In this document: positions 11,923 through 22,918 of the stretch, one piece after another
How the letters are laid out: each line of letters starts with the position of its first letter
Numbering within the stretch: position 1 is the stretch's first letter
NCBI GenBank assembly: GCA_964034945.1
Contig: OZ035960.1
Location: 68,220,994 to 68,284,993, forward strand
Source: Chrysopilus asiliformis
Lineage: Eukaryota > Arthropoda > Insecta > Diptera > Rhagionidae
Length of the DNA: 64,000 bases
Direction: 5' to 3'
The notes under the pieces: generated by a model
The model's input: only the letters and a program-made list of their open reading frames with translations
Database searches by the model: none
What the model was told of the DNA's origin: nothing
Translations under genes and position numbers: made by a program

Positions 11923-14256
11923 ATGGCTCCCTCTGATAAAGCTGAAGTCTCCATACCAAACTCTGTCACCTTGCTGTTCGCTCAACAAAATTTCATCGTG
12001 AAACAACTAAAAAACGATCTTGAGAATTATCACAAGGATGCTGACAGAAAACGGAAAGTAGCTGCATACTATCGGATTCGTATGGCCGGCACTGAAAAGC
12101 TATGGGAAGAGTTCCAGTCGAACCACAAATCCATCATGAGCAAATATCAATCTGATTTCGAGTATACCGACTATTTTGCCAACAATCTTTACGGGGAAAT
12201 GCGAGAATTATACAGCGAATTCACAGCAGAGCTGGAAAATGCCTGGGAAACACCCAGCGAGACTCCATTACCCCCTCCTACAGCAAATTCAACTTTGCAT
12301 TCAACTGTCCACTCAAACCTGAGTGACATCCGTCTTCCAAGAATAAACCTGCCAACATTCTCTGGAGACTACAACGCATGGACATCATTTAGAGATCTGT
12401 TCGTCTCGCTAATTCACGACAACACGCATCTCCAAGATGTCCAAAAACTACACTACTTAAAAACCAATCTTTCTGGAGAAGCTGAACAGCTTCTACGCCA
12501 CTTCCACATAACTGGAGCCAACTACACGACAGCTTGGAACACCTTGCTGTCTCGATACAACAACCAACGAGTACTCATTCATACTCAACTACAACGATTA
12601 ATGAACTTGCCTCATTCAATCAACGATTCTGCTGAATCAATCCGTAAACTCATCGACACCGCAAACGATAGTTTACAATCACTACAAAACCTAGGTCTGG
12701 ACACCAAATCTTGGGATCCAATCATCATCTATCTCATCAGCCAGAAACTGCCAGCTGACACTCATGTATTATGGGAACAACAGGTCAATCAGTCGTCCGA
12801 ATTTCCCGAATACAGAGACCTTAAAACTTTCCTCGAATCGAGATTTCGTACTCTCGAGATGGTCAGTTCTCAAAAAAATAGAACGCCTCAGCCCCACGCA
12901 AACTACAGGAAACAGTCGTTCCACACTACCACCAATTTTATATGCACTCTATGCAAGAGAGAACACCCTGTACGTTCATGCCCAAAATTCTTGCAGTCAT
13001 CTACCAAAGATCGTCTTAAACATGCACAAGACAAAGCGCTATGCACCAATTGCTTAGCGCAAAACCATGGTGTAAACAATTGCCTTAGCAACAGGAATTG
13101 CCAAAAGTGTAACAAACGCCATCACACTTTGTTACACATAGAATCTGATCAAAACCTACCAAGCAATCATCATCAAACACCATCGAACTACGAAAGTCGA
13201 CAACAGACTACCAACGATAAACCCAGTACTAGTGGACATTCAAACACTACCATTAGTCCTGAAACAAATAATCAACTCAATAATTCCGAGCAACATAATA
13301 CCACAATCGCCAATTTTCACTCCAACAGTTCAGATTCCACGGTATTACTAGCTACGGCAATCATTCGTGCAGAGACGAAAAGTGGTACACATAAATTACG
13401 TGCCCTGGTGGATCAAGGATCACAAACCAACTTTATTACCGAAGCTGCTGTTCAACGCCTAAACCTACCCAGGCAGAAAATATCCGCACAAATTTCAGGG
13501 ATCGGGAAAACAACAAGTAACACATGCCGAAGTCGAGTAAATGTTACATTTCAATCCATTTACGACACCAATAAATACTCTATATCAGCCTATGTAATTC
13601 CTCAGATCACCGGTTCAATCCCTTCTAAACGAATGCCATCTGACCACTTCACGCACGTATTCCAATTACCTCTGGCCGATCCCACTTTTGATCAACCAGG
13701 AAAAATCGACATGCTTCTGGGAGCCGAAGTTTATAGCTCAATTCTCCTAGAAGGCATCAAACGTGGAACTTCAAATTCCCCACTCGCGCAACATACGGCA
13801 CTAGGATGGATCCTGACCGGACAAACCAAAAATCCCGAACCTGTGCAGACTCCTCATAGCTTCCTGGTCACTAAACTCCATGATCAACATCAACTGAATC
13901 TCGCTCAAAAACGATTCCGGGAGACTGAAGCGCCCGTCAACAAACAATTTTTCATAAACGATGAAAAATCCTGTGAGAAACATCTTGTACAACATTCGGA
14001 TATTCGATATCTCGAACACCGCCTAGCAAAAACCACGATGACAGAGGAAAAATTAAAACCCAATCTAACTATCAACTATCTCACGTCGGTGACTCAGAAG
14101 TTTACTGCAAAATTTTCATCAAGGAAATTAAAATCCTTATATCCATTCGTTGATAAAAATGGCACAATCAGAATTGGGGGAAGTTTATACAATTCAAGCG
14201 TTTTGAAACAACCAATTTCAAAATTCCGCCGCCTTCTAATTCCCCACTCTCAATAA
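11923..14256 (+). CDS. BEL/Pao gag-protease with integrase N-terminal remnant
   Basis: An uninterrupted 777-residue frame. Residues about 130-320 are the BEL gag core (LPTFSGDYNAWTSFRDLF, then LHYLKTNLSGEA). Zinc knuckles follow at about 340-406 (CTLCKREHPVRSC, CTNCLAQNHGVNNC, CQKCNKRHH). The aspartic protease is at about 495-640: catalytic LVDQGSQTNFI and the later IDMLLGAEVY, then ALGWILTGQ. From about residue 690 the frame jumps to a segment that in complete BEL polyproteins lies after RNase H, before the integrase core (LYPFVDKNGTIRIGG, RRLLIPHS), and stops. RT and RNase H are cleanly missing while the frame is preserved. The protein should assemble particles and process itself; it cannot copy RNA. 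Confidence 0.95.
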   Translation: MAPSDKAEVSIPNSVTLLFAQQNFIVKQLKNDLENYHKDADRKRKVAAYYRIRMAGTEKLWEEFQSNHKSIMSKYQSDFEYTDYFANNLYGEMRELYSEFTAELENAWETPSETPLPPPTANSTLHSTVHSNLSDIRLPRINLPTFSGDYNAWTSFRDLFVSLIHDNTHLQDVQKLHYLKTNLSGEAEQLLRHFHITGANYTTAWNTLLSRYNNQRVLIHTQLQRLMNLPHSINDSAESIRKLIDTANDSLQSLQNLGLDTKSWDPIIIYLISQKLPADTHVLWEQQVNQSSEFPEYRDLKTFLESRFRTLEMVSSQKNRTPQPHANYRKQSFHTTTNFICTLCKREHPVRSCPKFLQSSTKDRLKHAQDKALCTNCLAQNHGVNNCLSNRNCQKCNKRHHTLLHIESDQNLPSNHHQTPSNYESRQQTTNDKPSTSGHSNTTISPETNNQLNNSEQHNTTIANFHSNSSDSTVLLATAIIRAETKSGTHKLRALVDQGSQTNFITEAAVQRLNLPRQKISAQISGIGKTTSNTCRSRVNVTFQSIYDTNKYSISAYVIPQITGSIPSKRMPSDHFTHVFQLPLADPTFDQPGKIDMLLGAEVYSSILLEGIKRGTSNSPLAQHTALGWILTGQTKNPEPVQTPHSFLVTKLHDQHQLNLAQKRFRETEAPVNKQFFINDEKSCEKHLVQHSDIRYLEHRLAKTTMTEEKLKPNLTINYLTSVTQKFTAKFSSRKLKSLYPFVDKNGTIRIGGSLYNSSVLKQPISKFRRLLIPHSQ

Positions 14257-14419
14257 CTCACCATACTCACTTTCTGGCCTGAGCAATTAATCGACAATTT
14301 AATGCAAACCACTCTATTTCATTAAACTTTATAATTTTCAATAAAATTATACAAAAAAAAGAAATAGCTTCATTTCAATATTTATTTGCTGAAGTAGGAT
14401 ACTTCAGAAGGGGGGAGAA
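14257..14419 (+). promoter_or_regulatory. 3' untranslated part and polypurine tract
   Basis: Non-coding AT-rich segment ending in AGAAGGGGGGAGAA (14406-14419), directly before the 3' LTR. It fits the polypurine tract that primes plus-strand synthesis. Confidence 0.8.
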
Positions 14420-15799
14420 TGTTGACGCCGCAACATACAACTCCACAACATGTCAACAAATAATCCACAAGACCGGTCCCCCTATAAAAGAAAAGGAAAA
14501 CATTAGAACTTAATCAGTCATAGGGCAGCCGCCCAAGAGGAAACGAGCTGCCAAACCAGAAGGACTTTCCGCGTTCTTCCCACTGATCGGTCCTTCCACT
14601 TAAACACTGCGTCCCCGTGCTCTCACAAAACCAACTACCATTAAAAACTAAAATTAAATTAGAAATAAGGATCAAAACATTGCAACTGTCACTGACGTTT
14701 CCAGCTGGCAATCACTACACTTCGAATACATCACCAATGTAGTTCGATCACAAGGCTACATTTAGATCGTTCGCTTTTACAGAGTGTTTGTTTACACTAT
14801 TCTTTTCTGGCAATACTTTGAAAGTATGGTTAATAAACACGAACAAAATACATTATTACACAAATTAATGTAAACTGGAGTGAGCATTACCGCTATTTCG
14901 GCCCATATAAATAGCCCTGCTGTACCAAGCAGAAATCACTTCGGTTTCATCTCTCGATCCAACCACATCATTTAACTAACTAACAAATCCTAATTCCTAT
15001 CCTATTTAGGAAGAAACTTAGAAGTCAATAGGCAGAAGCTACGCTGCATCAGGCAGAAGATACTCTGCATTCGGCAACAGACTCGTTGCATTCGGCAGAA
15101 GCTACGCTGCATAAGGCAGAAGATACTCTGCATTCGGCAACAGACTCGTTGCATTCGGCAGAAGCTACGCTGCATCAGGCAGAAGATACTCTGCATTCGG
15201 CAACAGACTCGTTGCATTCGGCAGAAGCTACGCTGCATAAGGCAGAAGATACTCTGCATTCGGCAACAGACTCGTTGCATTCGGCAGAAGCTACGCTGCA
15301 TAAGGCAGAAGATACTCTGCATTCGGCAACAGACTCGTTGCATTCGGCAGAAGCTACGCTGCATCAGGCAGAAGATACTCTGCATTCGGCAACAGACTCG
15401 TTGCATTCGGCAGAAGCTACGCTGCATAAGGCAGAAGATACTCTGCATTCGGCAACAGACTCGTTGCATTCGGCAGAAGCTACGCTGCATCAGGCAGAAG
15501 ATACTCTGCATTCGGCAATAGACGGATCTCGGAATATTTATAGCAGCAAAACCAGTAGGAACTACAGAATACATAGCTCAGAAGAAACCTCATCCCGTGT
15601 GCGAGCGATTCTACTAACGACTAAAAGACGGAGCAACTAGAGTACCACATCAGAAACATCAAGAGCCATTAAGTTATTAAATTTGAATTATAAGTAAAAT
15701 ATACTGAATTGTTTGATTAGAATAAATTATTGTACGATTGAATAATTGGTATTATTTGATTCGGCACCTCTTTTTTATGCTCGAGCTCTGGCCCGAACA
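14420..15799 (+). repeat. BEL/Pao 3' LTR
   Basis: Same length, ends and internal tandem array (15029-15524) as the 5' LTR at an offset of 3,946. No mismatch was noticed by eye. Confidence 0.93.
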
Positions 15800-15804
15800 A
15801 CTAG

Positions 15805-16593
15805 CATTTGAAATTATTGCTACTTCACAGTGCAAATCATTTCCTTCAGTTAGACGAAATGTTCATTGAGTTTTGGGTATTCATTTTATACCATATTTAT
15901 ACTCTACATGAGCTCTATATAGCTCACGAGAATACTTACGCATTTCCGATATACTTTCACTTGGAGACTGACGAGAATTTTCTCCTCCCCACGTTTTTTT
16001 TAATAAAATCTTTTGGACAACCAAACGGTTGGAGGGAAATCCAAGCGTAAGTACAATACCCTTCTTTTTAATGTCTTATTAGTTTTTAGTAAAACTACCT
16101 CTCTATCAAGGTTCACCGAGTTAACCTCAGTAATAAAAATTCGACCACGAGGTCAACTAGGAAACGGAGGGGAGGAGACCAAATTTTGGAGCGCCGGAAT
16201 TAATAAAGTTAATCCCTCGGCTAGTCCCGCGACATCAGGAAAATAAGTATCCAGAAATTTCTCCGTGGATGCCGAGAAATTGTCTAGGAACTCAAATTCT
16301 GCAAAAACATAAGGGAGAGCATCAAATTGCACGTCTCGCTTAGCGAAGAACACCGCTCGAAATCTTTTTCCCGAGGCCGGACAAAAAAGGAGATTTTTGG
16401 ACCAACAACTCGTTGATCGTCTTTTCAAGTTCTTTGATAGGTCGGAAATAAGATTGTAAGTTATTCTATTACTATTTAAAACAAATTGTTCCATCACTAC
16501 CTGCTGGGTCACATGATCGACATCGTGGAACTAGAAGCTGTTCGTAACCTTAAAATTAAATTTGCAAAAACCTTAAACTAGTTATATCTAAAA
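15805..16593. other. Unassigned stretch with one weak ORF
   Basis: No repeat or element recognised. The longest frame is 119 codons on minus (16512-16153), starting MTQQVVMEQF and containing FAEFEFLDNFSASTEKFLD. It has no recognised domain and its opposite strand is also open for 77 codons, so coding status is doubtful. 15805-15850 continues the flank of the BEL insertion. Confidence 0.3.
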
Positions 16594-17097
16594 CTAGAAT
16601 TTGGACCCGGCTTCGCCCGGCTAAAAGCGTGAACAGAAAAAAAACTTAGGAAAACTAATTTCAGTTGGTTAAAAATTAGGTTGCCTGCATGCTGTTCGTT
16701 AGTTTTTTATCTTCGGAAAATGATTAACAAACTAACAAATAATTCCAGCACTTGCATTCGGTATTACTTTACCCCTCTCCGCTTACTCCCCAACCTCTGG
16801 GGCTACTTTTTAATGGGTCTGTGTTGGGGCTGGACCCCCGACGAACATCTATGCCAAATTTCAGGCCAATCGGCTCGGTAGTTTCCTCGCGAAAGGGTAA
16901 CATACAGGAAGAGCTAAGTTTCGAAATCAATTTACCCCCTCCCCTTATTCATCCCTCCCCTCGCGACACTTTTCCGTATGCCTATGTTGGAACCAGAACT
17001 ACCACAGACACTCCTGCCAAATTTCAATTCAATCGGTTCAGCCGTTTTTGCGTGAAAGAGGAAGAGACAGACAGACAGACAGACACCAACTCATTTT

Positions 17098-18435
17098 TAT
17101 ACACTTTCTATTAAGTTGGATTGTCGCGACCTATGTGGCTACCTACTAGGGTGGATCGCGGCTAGAACAAAAAAAATAAATGTGGCAATGTGAACAGCGG
17201 GGGGTATGGAAAAGATGTGAATATATGTAAAAATGAAATTTAGAAAATTTCAGCTCGATCGGAGGTCATTTTCAGGTTCCGCTTTTCATTTGAAATTTTG
17301 AAAATCTGGTATTAAACTAAAAATTTCAACTTTCACCAAAACCAAGGAGGATTTCCAAAAAAGCTTGAATTAGTTAACAAATAACAAAAAAAAACCCCAA
17401 AAAGGATTTCGAATTACAAATGCCTCCACACGGCAACACAGCAAAAGTGATTAGCGAAAATACATAGAAATTCACCAAATTTTCCAAATTTTTATACCAA
17501 ATTTTCAAACGAAAAGCGGAACCTGAAGATGACCTCCGATCGAGCTGAAACTTTCCACAATTTGTTTTTATATCAATACCCAACTTTTCCACCCCCCCCC
17601 CCCCCGTTTTCGAAATTCGAGAAAAAGGAAAAGCGATCCACCCTACTACCTACCTATGTGTCTTTCTCTGGAATCTTTGGAACCTTATATCTCCGAAACT
17701 ATGCAACCTAGGAAGATGAAATTTTGTCACCTTGCGTAGTTCCGGTGACAGTTCAATATTTTTACTACTCCATCCTTGTAAGGATAATGGAAGGTCCTGT
17801 AAGGATAACGCAAATATCCTTTTTCCCATTTTTCCCGGGAAAAACTGGTACCAGGGGGTTTTCGGGGTCGCTGATCACGAATTCGGTGTTAGATTTTCAA
17901 AATTCAAAACGGAAGGTCCTGTAAGGATGACGCACATATCCTTTTCCCATTTTTTCCGGGGAAAAATTGCATTAGGGGGTTTTTGGGGTCGCTGAATCCG
18001 ATTCTGACATTTAAAATTCTGTAAGGATAACGGAATGTCCTGCAAAGATAACGTGAGTTTCCTTTTGCTCAAATTTCCCGCGAAAGATCTTTTCTGGAGG
18101 TTTTTGGTAGGCTAATTCAAGACTAAAAAGTATAAAATAAAAAAAACACTTTAAAAAACAAGTTTTATAACCTTATACACTTTCAAAGTTTCACAAAAAA
18201 TGTTTTTATAAATTGCGTGTTGTTGTGAAAGTATAAAGGGTGCTGCGTTGCACAGTATGAAACCGCTATTACAGATTCAAGAGCAAATGCAACGTCACAC
18301 ACTTTATACTTTCACAACAACACGCAATTTATAAAAACATTTTTTGTGAAACTTTGAACTTGTTTTTTACTTTTTAGTGCATTTTGAAAGTGTATAAGGT
18401 TATAAAACTTGTTTTTTAAAGTGTTTTTTTTTTTA
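17098..18435 (-). mobile_element. Pal-A element, reverse orientation
   Basis: Read on minus: a palindrome head (18423-18147), two to three tandem units with AAGGATA/TATCCTT dyads (17780-18070), then a tail with GCATAGTTTCGGAGATATAA and an end at TTATACACTTTC (about 17098). Interrupted by a hAT MITE at 17147-17645. No coding sequence. Confidence 0.75.
17147..17645. mobile_element. hAT MITE, 499 bp
   Basis: Ends TAGGGTGGATCGC / GCGATCCACCCTA with the 8-bp TSD CTACCTAC at 17139-17146 and 17646-17653. Subterminal inverted repeats extend inward (TCAGCTCGATCGGAGGTCAT near 17250, its reverse near 17530). Contains a C15-like run at 17592-17604. No ORF. Confidence 0.88.
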
Positions 18436-18454
18436 AATATTAGTATTAGTATGA

Positions 18455-19449
18455 TTAATTTAATTAAAACTAAATTTGTGAAACTAAAATATAAAAGAAA
18501 AGCGGAGACCTAGAATGAAATTAAAATCCTAAAATTTATAAATTTCAAGCATATAGTGTGTAAAATTTCCACCACGTGTTACAAACAAATAATCACCAAA
18601 GGTGTAAAGTGTTTTCAAGTAAGGTGGGCCCACAATACCTGATCAATTAATTTACTTTATTATTCAACTAACGTTGAAAGCGCGATCCGATGATGCGCAA
18701 TCGGTGTGGTGAAAATTTGTTTATATTTTTTTATTTAACCTAATTTTGAATGTTTAATTATATTAATTCAAAATTTATAATCTTAGTTGTATGCTTAAAT
18801 TGCTATATACTATATTTACTTTTTAAATCTGCTTAAGAATTTTCCACGTTTGTAAGCAACTTTCTCTTATTATCTAGTAAGTTCTCTCCTGTCTCCGCAT
18901 GCGAATTATTTCAATATCTATAGTTATTAATGAAGATTAAAGTCAGATCGTTAATCAGTAACAAGTTTTTTTTTATCATGACTTATTAAAAAGAAATCAT
19001 TTTGGCGGATGTGAGGCCGATCTCTCGCTATGTTCAGCATTCATTTAAACTAGCGATATAAACGTGATTACTATCATTCCTCCCTCTCCTATTCCTTTGT
19101 ATGAAATATAATTAGAGCATCTACAGGAATGACTAATAAAAATTTTGTTGTGTGGCCTTATTGATCAATTTCCTGGGTGACAAGATCCCACCCCCCACCG
19201 ACGAGCATTTGCCGTGCATAACACCAGCATGCCTACCAGTCGCCCAGGCATAGAATATCTTCCCGATTTTTCCCAAAGCGACACATAACAGTTTTTTTGG
19301 CAAAATTAAGAGGTCGAAATTTTTCATGAATACAATACTTTATGTTGTAGAAATTCCACAATAGAAATTCCACATTGTAAATGAAATCATCCACGATTGC
19401 AAAGAAAGATGCTAAATCGTTTTGCCTACTCGGCAATCAAGGAAAATGA
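18455..19449. other. AT-rich stretch with a family D end
   Basis: No gene seen. At about 19290-19345 it carries the family D terminus (GGCAAAATTAAGAGGTCGAA, then TTCATGAATACAATACTTTA), also seen near 58800 and, reversed, near 61680. The rest is unassigned. It may include the upstream part of the LTR ending at 20229. Confidence 0.4.
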
Positions 19450-20229
19450 ATCCGAATGTTGTGGAATGAAAATTCCACATATTAATTAAAATCAACAATG
19501 ATTTCTGGCCAAATGGTCATCGTATCAGATGACACACTGAGTCACACAAAGCGCTTCAATCAATTTCGCTAATTCGGCAATTCGGGACCACCGCGAATGA
19601 TCGATAAGAAAATATCGATCAGCGCGTGGGTGATAAAAGAAGAACAAGTGATAAAAGCATGCGAGAAGTAAAGTCAGTTGGAGACTGGAGCTAGGAAGGG
19701 TCGCGATTAAGATTTCAGCCAGTTCGGATCGTTTTGGATAAAAGCGATCCGAACCGGTAAAGAGTCGAATGAGTAGTCAGTCCGATCTAATCGAGTAGAG
19801 TAAAAACGGTGATCAAAGGAATTACGCGCGTTCCGTACATGGAAATATATTCCGTGTACGGAACACAGAATCGGGGAATAAGTGAATATAATATTAATTG
19901 TGTACCAAGGATTCCAATATACTTTAGTGTCGTGATAACCAGAGAGAAAACCGTTTTGGTGATGTGAGCCATGATTAATATAAAGTATCACGAGGGAGAT
20001 TTGTTCTTTTTATTAAATTCGATGTGAATAAAGAAAGAAAGAGAATTGTATTTTACGATTGGTAACCATAACATTGTGAAGCAAGTTAAGAAAAATAATT
20101 GAGTGTAAGAAATTAAATTGTATAAAATAAAAGTAACAAAAAAGAACACAACATTATTTTACATTAAACAACGTTACTTAATAAAAGGTGAGAAAAAAAT
20201 AATATGACATTAAAAAATAATATAACATT
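19450..20229 (+). repeat. Probable Ty3/Gypsy 5' LTR (left edge uncertain)
   Basis: The segment 20040-20229 ends immediately before a gypsy-type primer binding site and is repeated almost exactly at 57497-57663, as expected for an LTR end. The left edge was not found. A candidate start region is around 19450-19500. Contains two TGATAAAAG boxes (19630-19660) that could serve as TATA-like elements. Confidence 0.5.
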
Positions 20230-20230
20230 T

Positions 20231-20250
20231 TGGCGCAGCCGGTAGGATCC
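20231..20250 (+). promoter_or_regulatory. Gypsy-type primer binding site
   Basis: TGGCGCAGCCGGTAGGATCC follows the LTR. TGGCGCAGTCGG-type sites (serine tRNA 3' end) are the classic primer binding site of insect errantivirus-like gypsy elements; here one position differs. Confidence 0.7.
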
Positions 20251-21534
20251 GGTAAAAACGTCAGCGGATCCTGCGTGTTTAAAAGAAAATGAAGTGAGTG
20301 TTCCGAGTGAAATCAAGGAGAAAAAGCATTCTCTTAAATGTTTTTTTTTTTATAGATCCAACCAGAGCTTAGGGGAAGACCCTTTAATGCCAAAGCACAG
20401 CTCGGGATGGTCGGAAGGACAAAAGGAGATGCCGATTTATGTTCTCCTTGAACTTTTGCGGGTTATAGTCCAGGGGGAACACATCGGATGGTAAATTGTT
20501 CCAAAGTCTTGTTGTTCGCGGAATGAAGGAACCCCTAAACTTTACTGTACGAAAGCGGGGAGGCTCAAGGAAGAAGTCGTGCGCACGTGTAGCTTCACGA
20601 GAGGGTCTAGGGAAAATATACCGTTGAGGAATAAGTTGGGAAATTTCGGTGGAACATTTCCCATGGAAATATTTATAGAATATGCTAAGTACCCCAACAG
20701 AGCGACGATGCTCGAGAGACGGTAGTGAATCTGTCAAAGACTTGTCTCCAATCAGTCGGATCAGTCGAATGAAGGTTTTGTAAATGTTTAGGATGTCGAC
20801 TGGTGCGAAATATTTTTTCCATCGTCCCAGGAAGCCTAGGCTCTGTGATGCTTCCTTTGGTATTTTGAAAATATGATCACTCCATTGAATGTAGTTTAAA
20901 AAAAAAGTAGTTGATTTAACGAACAATTTTAAAACAACTCATGGTGCAGTCGGCATAAAGCCCATTTTTGGTTGGACTCTTCCAGTGGACTAAAATTACA
21001 ACAGTTAATAATCGCTGGACTACAAGGAGTAGTGATTTTAATCGAAGTTAAATAATTTCGCTGAAACCCTTCAAGCTCCACGAAAGAAAGAAAGAGTAAT
21101 TCTCACCTTCCACTGTGTGTGTGTTGAACGAGAAAACGCCGACAATTTTCCCAATGACCGGAATTTACTCAACGAAGTGAACCCCGGACAACTTTTCCAC
21201 AAAGCCTATATAGGCCCACGCTGGACAAAGTCTTTCAGGGCAATCGAGGGAAAAAGCCCATCAAGGCCAACAATTGAGAAAGCCCATCGGGGCAAACGAG
21301 GGAAAAAGTCCACCGGGGCCAGCGCTGGAGAAAGCCCTTTGGGCCAACGTGGGAACAAACGCCAATGAGCCACGGCAATCTGAGCCAGGATCAACCAAGT
21401 CAACTGAGATCAGGCAAAATCTTCAAATTACAAGCATAATAAACGTAACAAAGAACGAAGAACTAATAGAAATACCTAAGGTTAGGCTAATTCCAGTAAA
21501 CACCTTACTCATAAAAGACATGAGTAAGAAGAAA
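20251..21534 (+). other. Gypsy-type leader or decayed gag, split by a LINE
   Basis: After the primer binding site there is no gag or pol that can be recognised. 20251-20340 and about 20945-21534 probably are leader or gag. 21205-21360 has an irregular repeat of GGG(A)AAAAGCCCATC-like 24-30-bp units (GGGCAATCGAGGGAAAAAGC, GGGGCAAACGAGGGAAAAAG), which produce repetitive but unidentified peptides. The pol region is absent; the element is truncated before about 21535. Confidence 0.4.
20341..20940 (-). pseudogene. LINE reverse transcriptase C-terminal fragment
   Basis: A 180-codon minus frame (20926-20384) resembles the C-terminal end of jockey/CR1-type non-LTR retrotransposon ORF2: FLGRWKKYFAPVDILNIYKT, then SLEHRRSVGVLSIFYKYFHG, FIPRTTRLWNNLPSDVFP and NPQKFKENINRHL. 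It ends at TAA and is followed on minus by a poly(A) run at 20352-20340. So it is a 5'-truncated LINE insertion with its 3' end at 20341. RT catalytic residues lie upstream of the truncation and are absent. The TSD was not resolved. Confidence 0.8.
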
Positions 21535-21620
21535 CATAACAAAAGCTATAATTGCCAGCAATTATTGGAAACCCGTATGGTGATTTTAGTGAACATTTGT
21601 ATCAAAATTCCACTTTGAAG
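21535..21620 (+). repeat. Family F 5' end, truncated
   Basis: AACAAAAGCTATAATTGCC, then ACCCGTATGGTGATTTTAG and TCAAAATTCCACTTTGAAG match the first 85 bp of family F (compare 46216-46310). The remainder is missing. Confidence 0.7.
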
Positions 21621-21925
21621 TGAAATTTGTTTTTAAAAATTACTCTGTGTAATGTTTTATTACTCTATTCTTCATACTAATTTTGGTTTTCTAACTTACT
21701 ATACATTATAAGTAATTATTTACAATATATTTTTTAACTACTGCGAATTAAACTTTCTCAGTCAACAAAAACAATTTTTTTTAGTGATGCATTGTTTTTG
21801 TAGTTCAGCAAGGGCACGGGAAGCCGAAAGTTATCTTGCCAGAATGGGAATTGGGAAAGGTTATGTTAGTTGGTAAAGGGAATTAATGTGAAATACAAAA
21901 GATTTTAGAAAAGGTGTAGAAAAAA

Positions 21926-22918
21926 CACTTTAAAAAACAAGTTTTATAACCTTATACACTTTCAAAATGCACTAAAAAGTAAAAAACAAGTTTAAAGTTT
22001 CACAAAAAATGTTTTTATAAATTGCGTGTTGTTGTGAAAGTATAAAGTGTGCTGCGTTGGATAGTATGAAACCGCTATTACAGATTCAAGAGCAAATGCA
22101 ACGTCACACACTTTATACTTTCACAACAACACGCAATTTATAAAAACATTTTTTGTGAAACTTTAAACTTCTTTTTTACTTTTTAGTGCATTTTGAAAGT
22201 GTATAAGGTTATAAAACTTGTTTTTTAAAGTGTTTTTTTTTATTTTATACTTTTTAGTCTTGAATTAGCCTACCAAAAACCTCCAGAAAAGATCTTTCGC
22301 GGGAAATTTGAGCAAAAGGAAACTCACGTTATCTTTGCAGGACATTCCGTTATCCTTACAGAATTTTAAATGTCAGAATCGGATTCAGCGACCCCAAAAA
22401 CCCCCTAATGCCATTTTTCCCCGGAAAAAATGGGAAAAGGATATGTGCGTTATCCTTACAGGACCTTCCGTTTTGAATTTTGAAAATCTAACACCGAATT
22501 CGTGATCAGCGACCCCGAAAACCCCCTGGTGCCAGTTTTTCCCGGAAAAAATGGGAAAAAGGATATTTGCGTTATCCTTACAGGACCTTCCGTTTTGAAT
22601 TTTGAAAATCTAACACCGAATTCGTGATCAGCGACCCCGAAAACCCCCTAATACCATTTTTTCCCGGAAAAAATGGGAAAAAGGATATTTGCGTTATCCT
22701 TACAGGACCTTCCATTATCCTTACAAGGATGGAGTAGTAAAAATATTGAACTGTCACCGGAACTACGCAAGGTGACAAAATTTCATCTTCCTAGGTTGCA
22801 TAGTTTCGGAGATATAAGGTTCCAATGATTCCAGAGATAGACACATAGGTAGCCAGCCAGGTAGGTAGGTAGGTAGCCACATAGGTCGCGACAATCCAAC
22901 TTAATAGAAAGTGTATAA
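21926..22918 (+). mobile_element. Pal-A element, forward copy
   Basis: Head palindrome 21926-22232 (arms start CACTTTAAAAAACAAG, loop about 45 nt around CCGCTATTACAGATTC). Then four units of about 118 bp with AAGGATATTTGCGTTATCCTT-type dyads (22310-22700), a tail (GATGGAGTAGTAAAAATATT, GCATAGTTTCGGAGATATAA), an AGGT tract and an end CTTAATAGAAAGTGTATAA at 22918. No ORF. Superfamily unknown. Confidence 0.75.

Larger units (their letters stand above)
10474..15799 (+). mobile_element. BEL/Pao LTR retrotransposon, non-autonomous
   Basis: Two direct LTRs of 1,380 bp each start TGTTGACGCC and end GGCCCGAACA. The 5-bp TSD ACTAG lies at 10469-10473 and 15800-15804. The internal part is only 2,566 bp and encodes gag and protease but no reverse transcriptase or RNase H. 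By eye the LTRs show no difference, which implies a very recent insertion, mobilised in trans by a complete relative. Confidence 0.95.
16594..18454 (-). mobile_element. Helitron family C carrying a Pal-A element
   Basis: 3' end: CTAG at 16597-16594 with hairpin CCGGGCGAAGCCGGG; 5' end TC at 18454-18453 preceded by A. The Helitron body 16598-17097 is nearly the same as 8267-9132. A Pal-A element fills 17098-about 18435, close to the Helitron 5' end. The same junction (CAACTCATTTTTATACACTT) occurs at 9125, so the Helitron has copied the composite at least once. Confidence 0.8.

Noticed and set aside
16153..16512. 119-codon minus ORF as a host gene
   Set aside because: No domain recognised, both strands open, flanked by mobile elements. 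Kept only as a weak ORF.
22578..22778. 66-codon ORF repeated at 17724 and 45599
   Set aside because: Repeated because it lies in the Pal-A tail; no coding signature.
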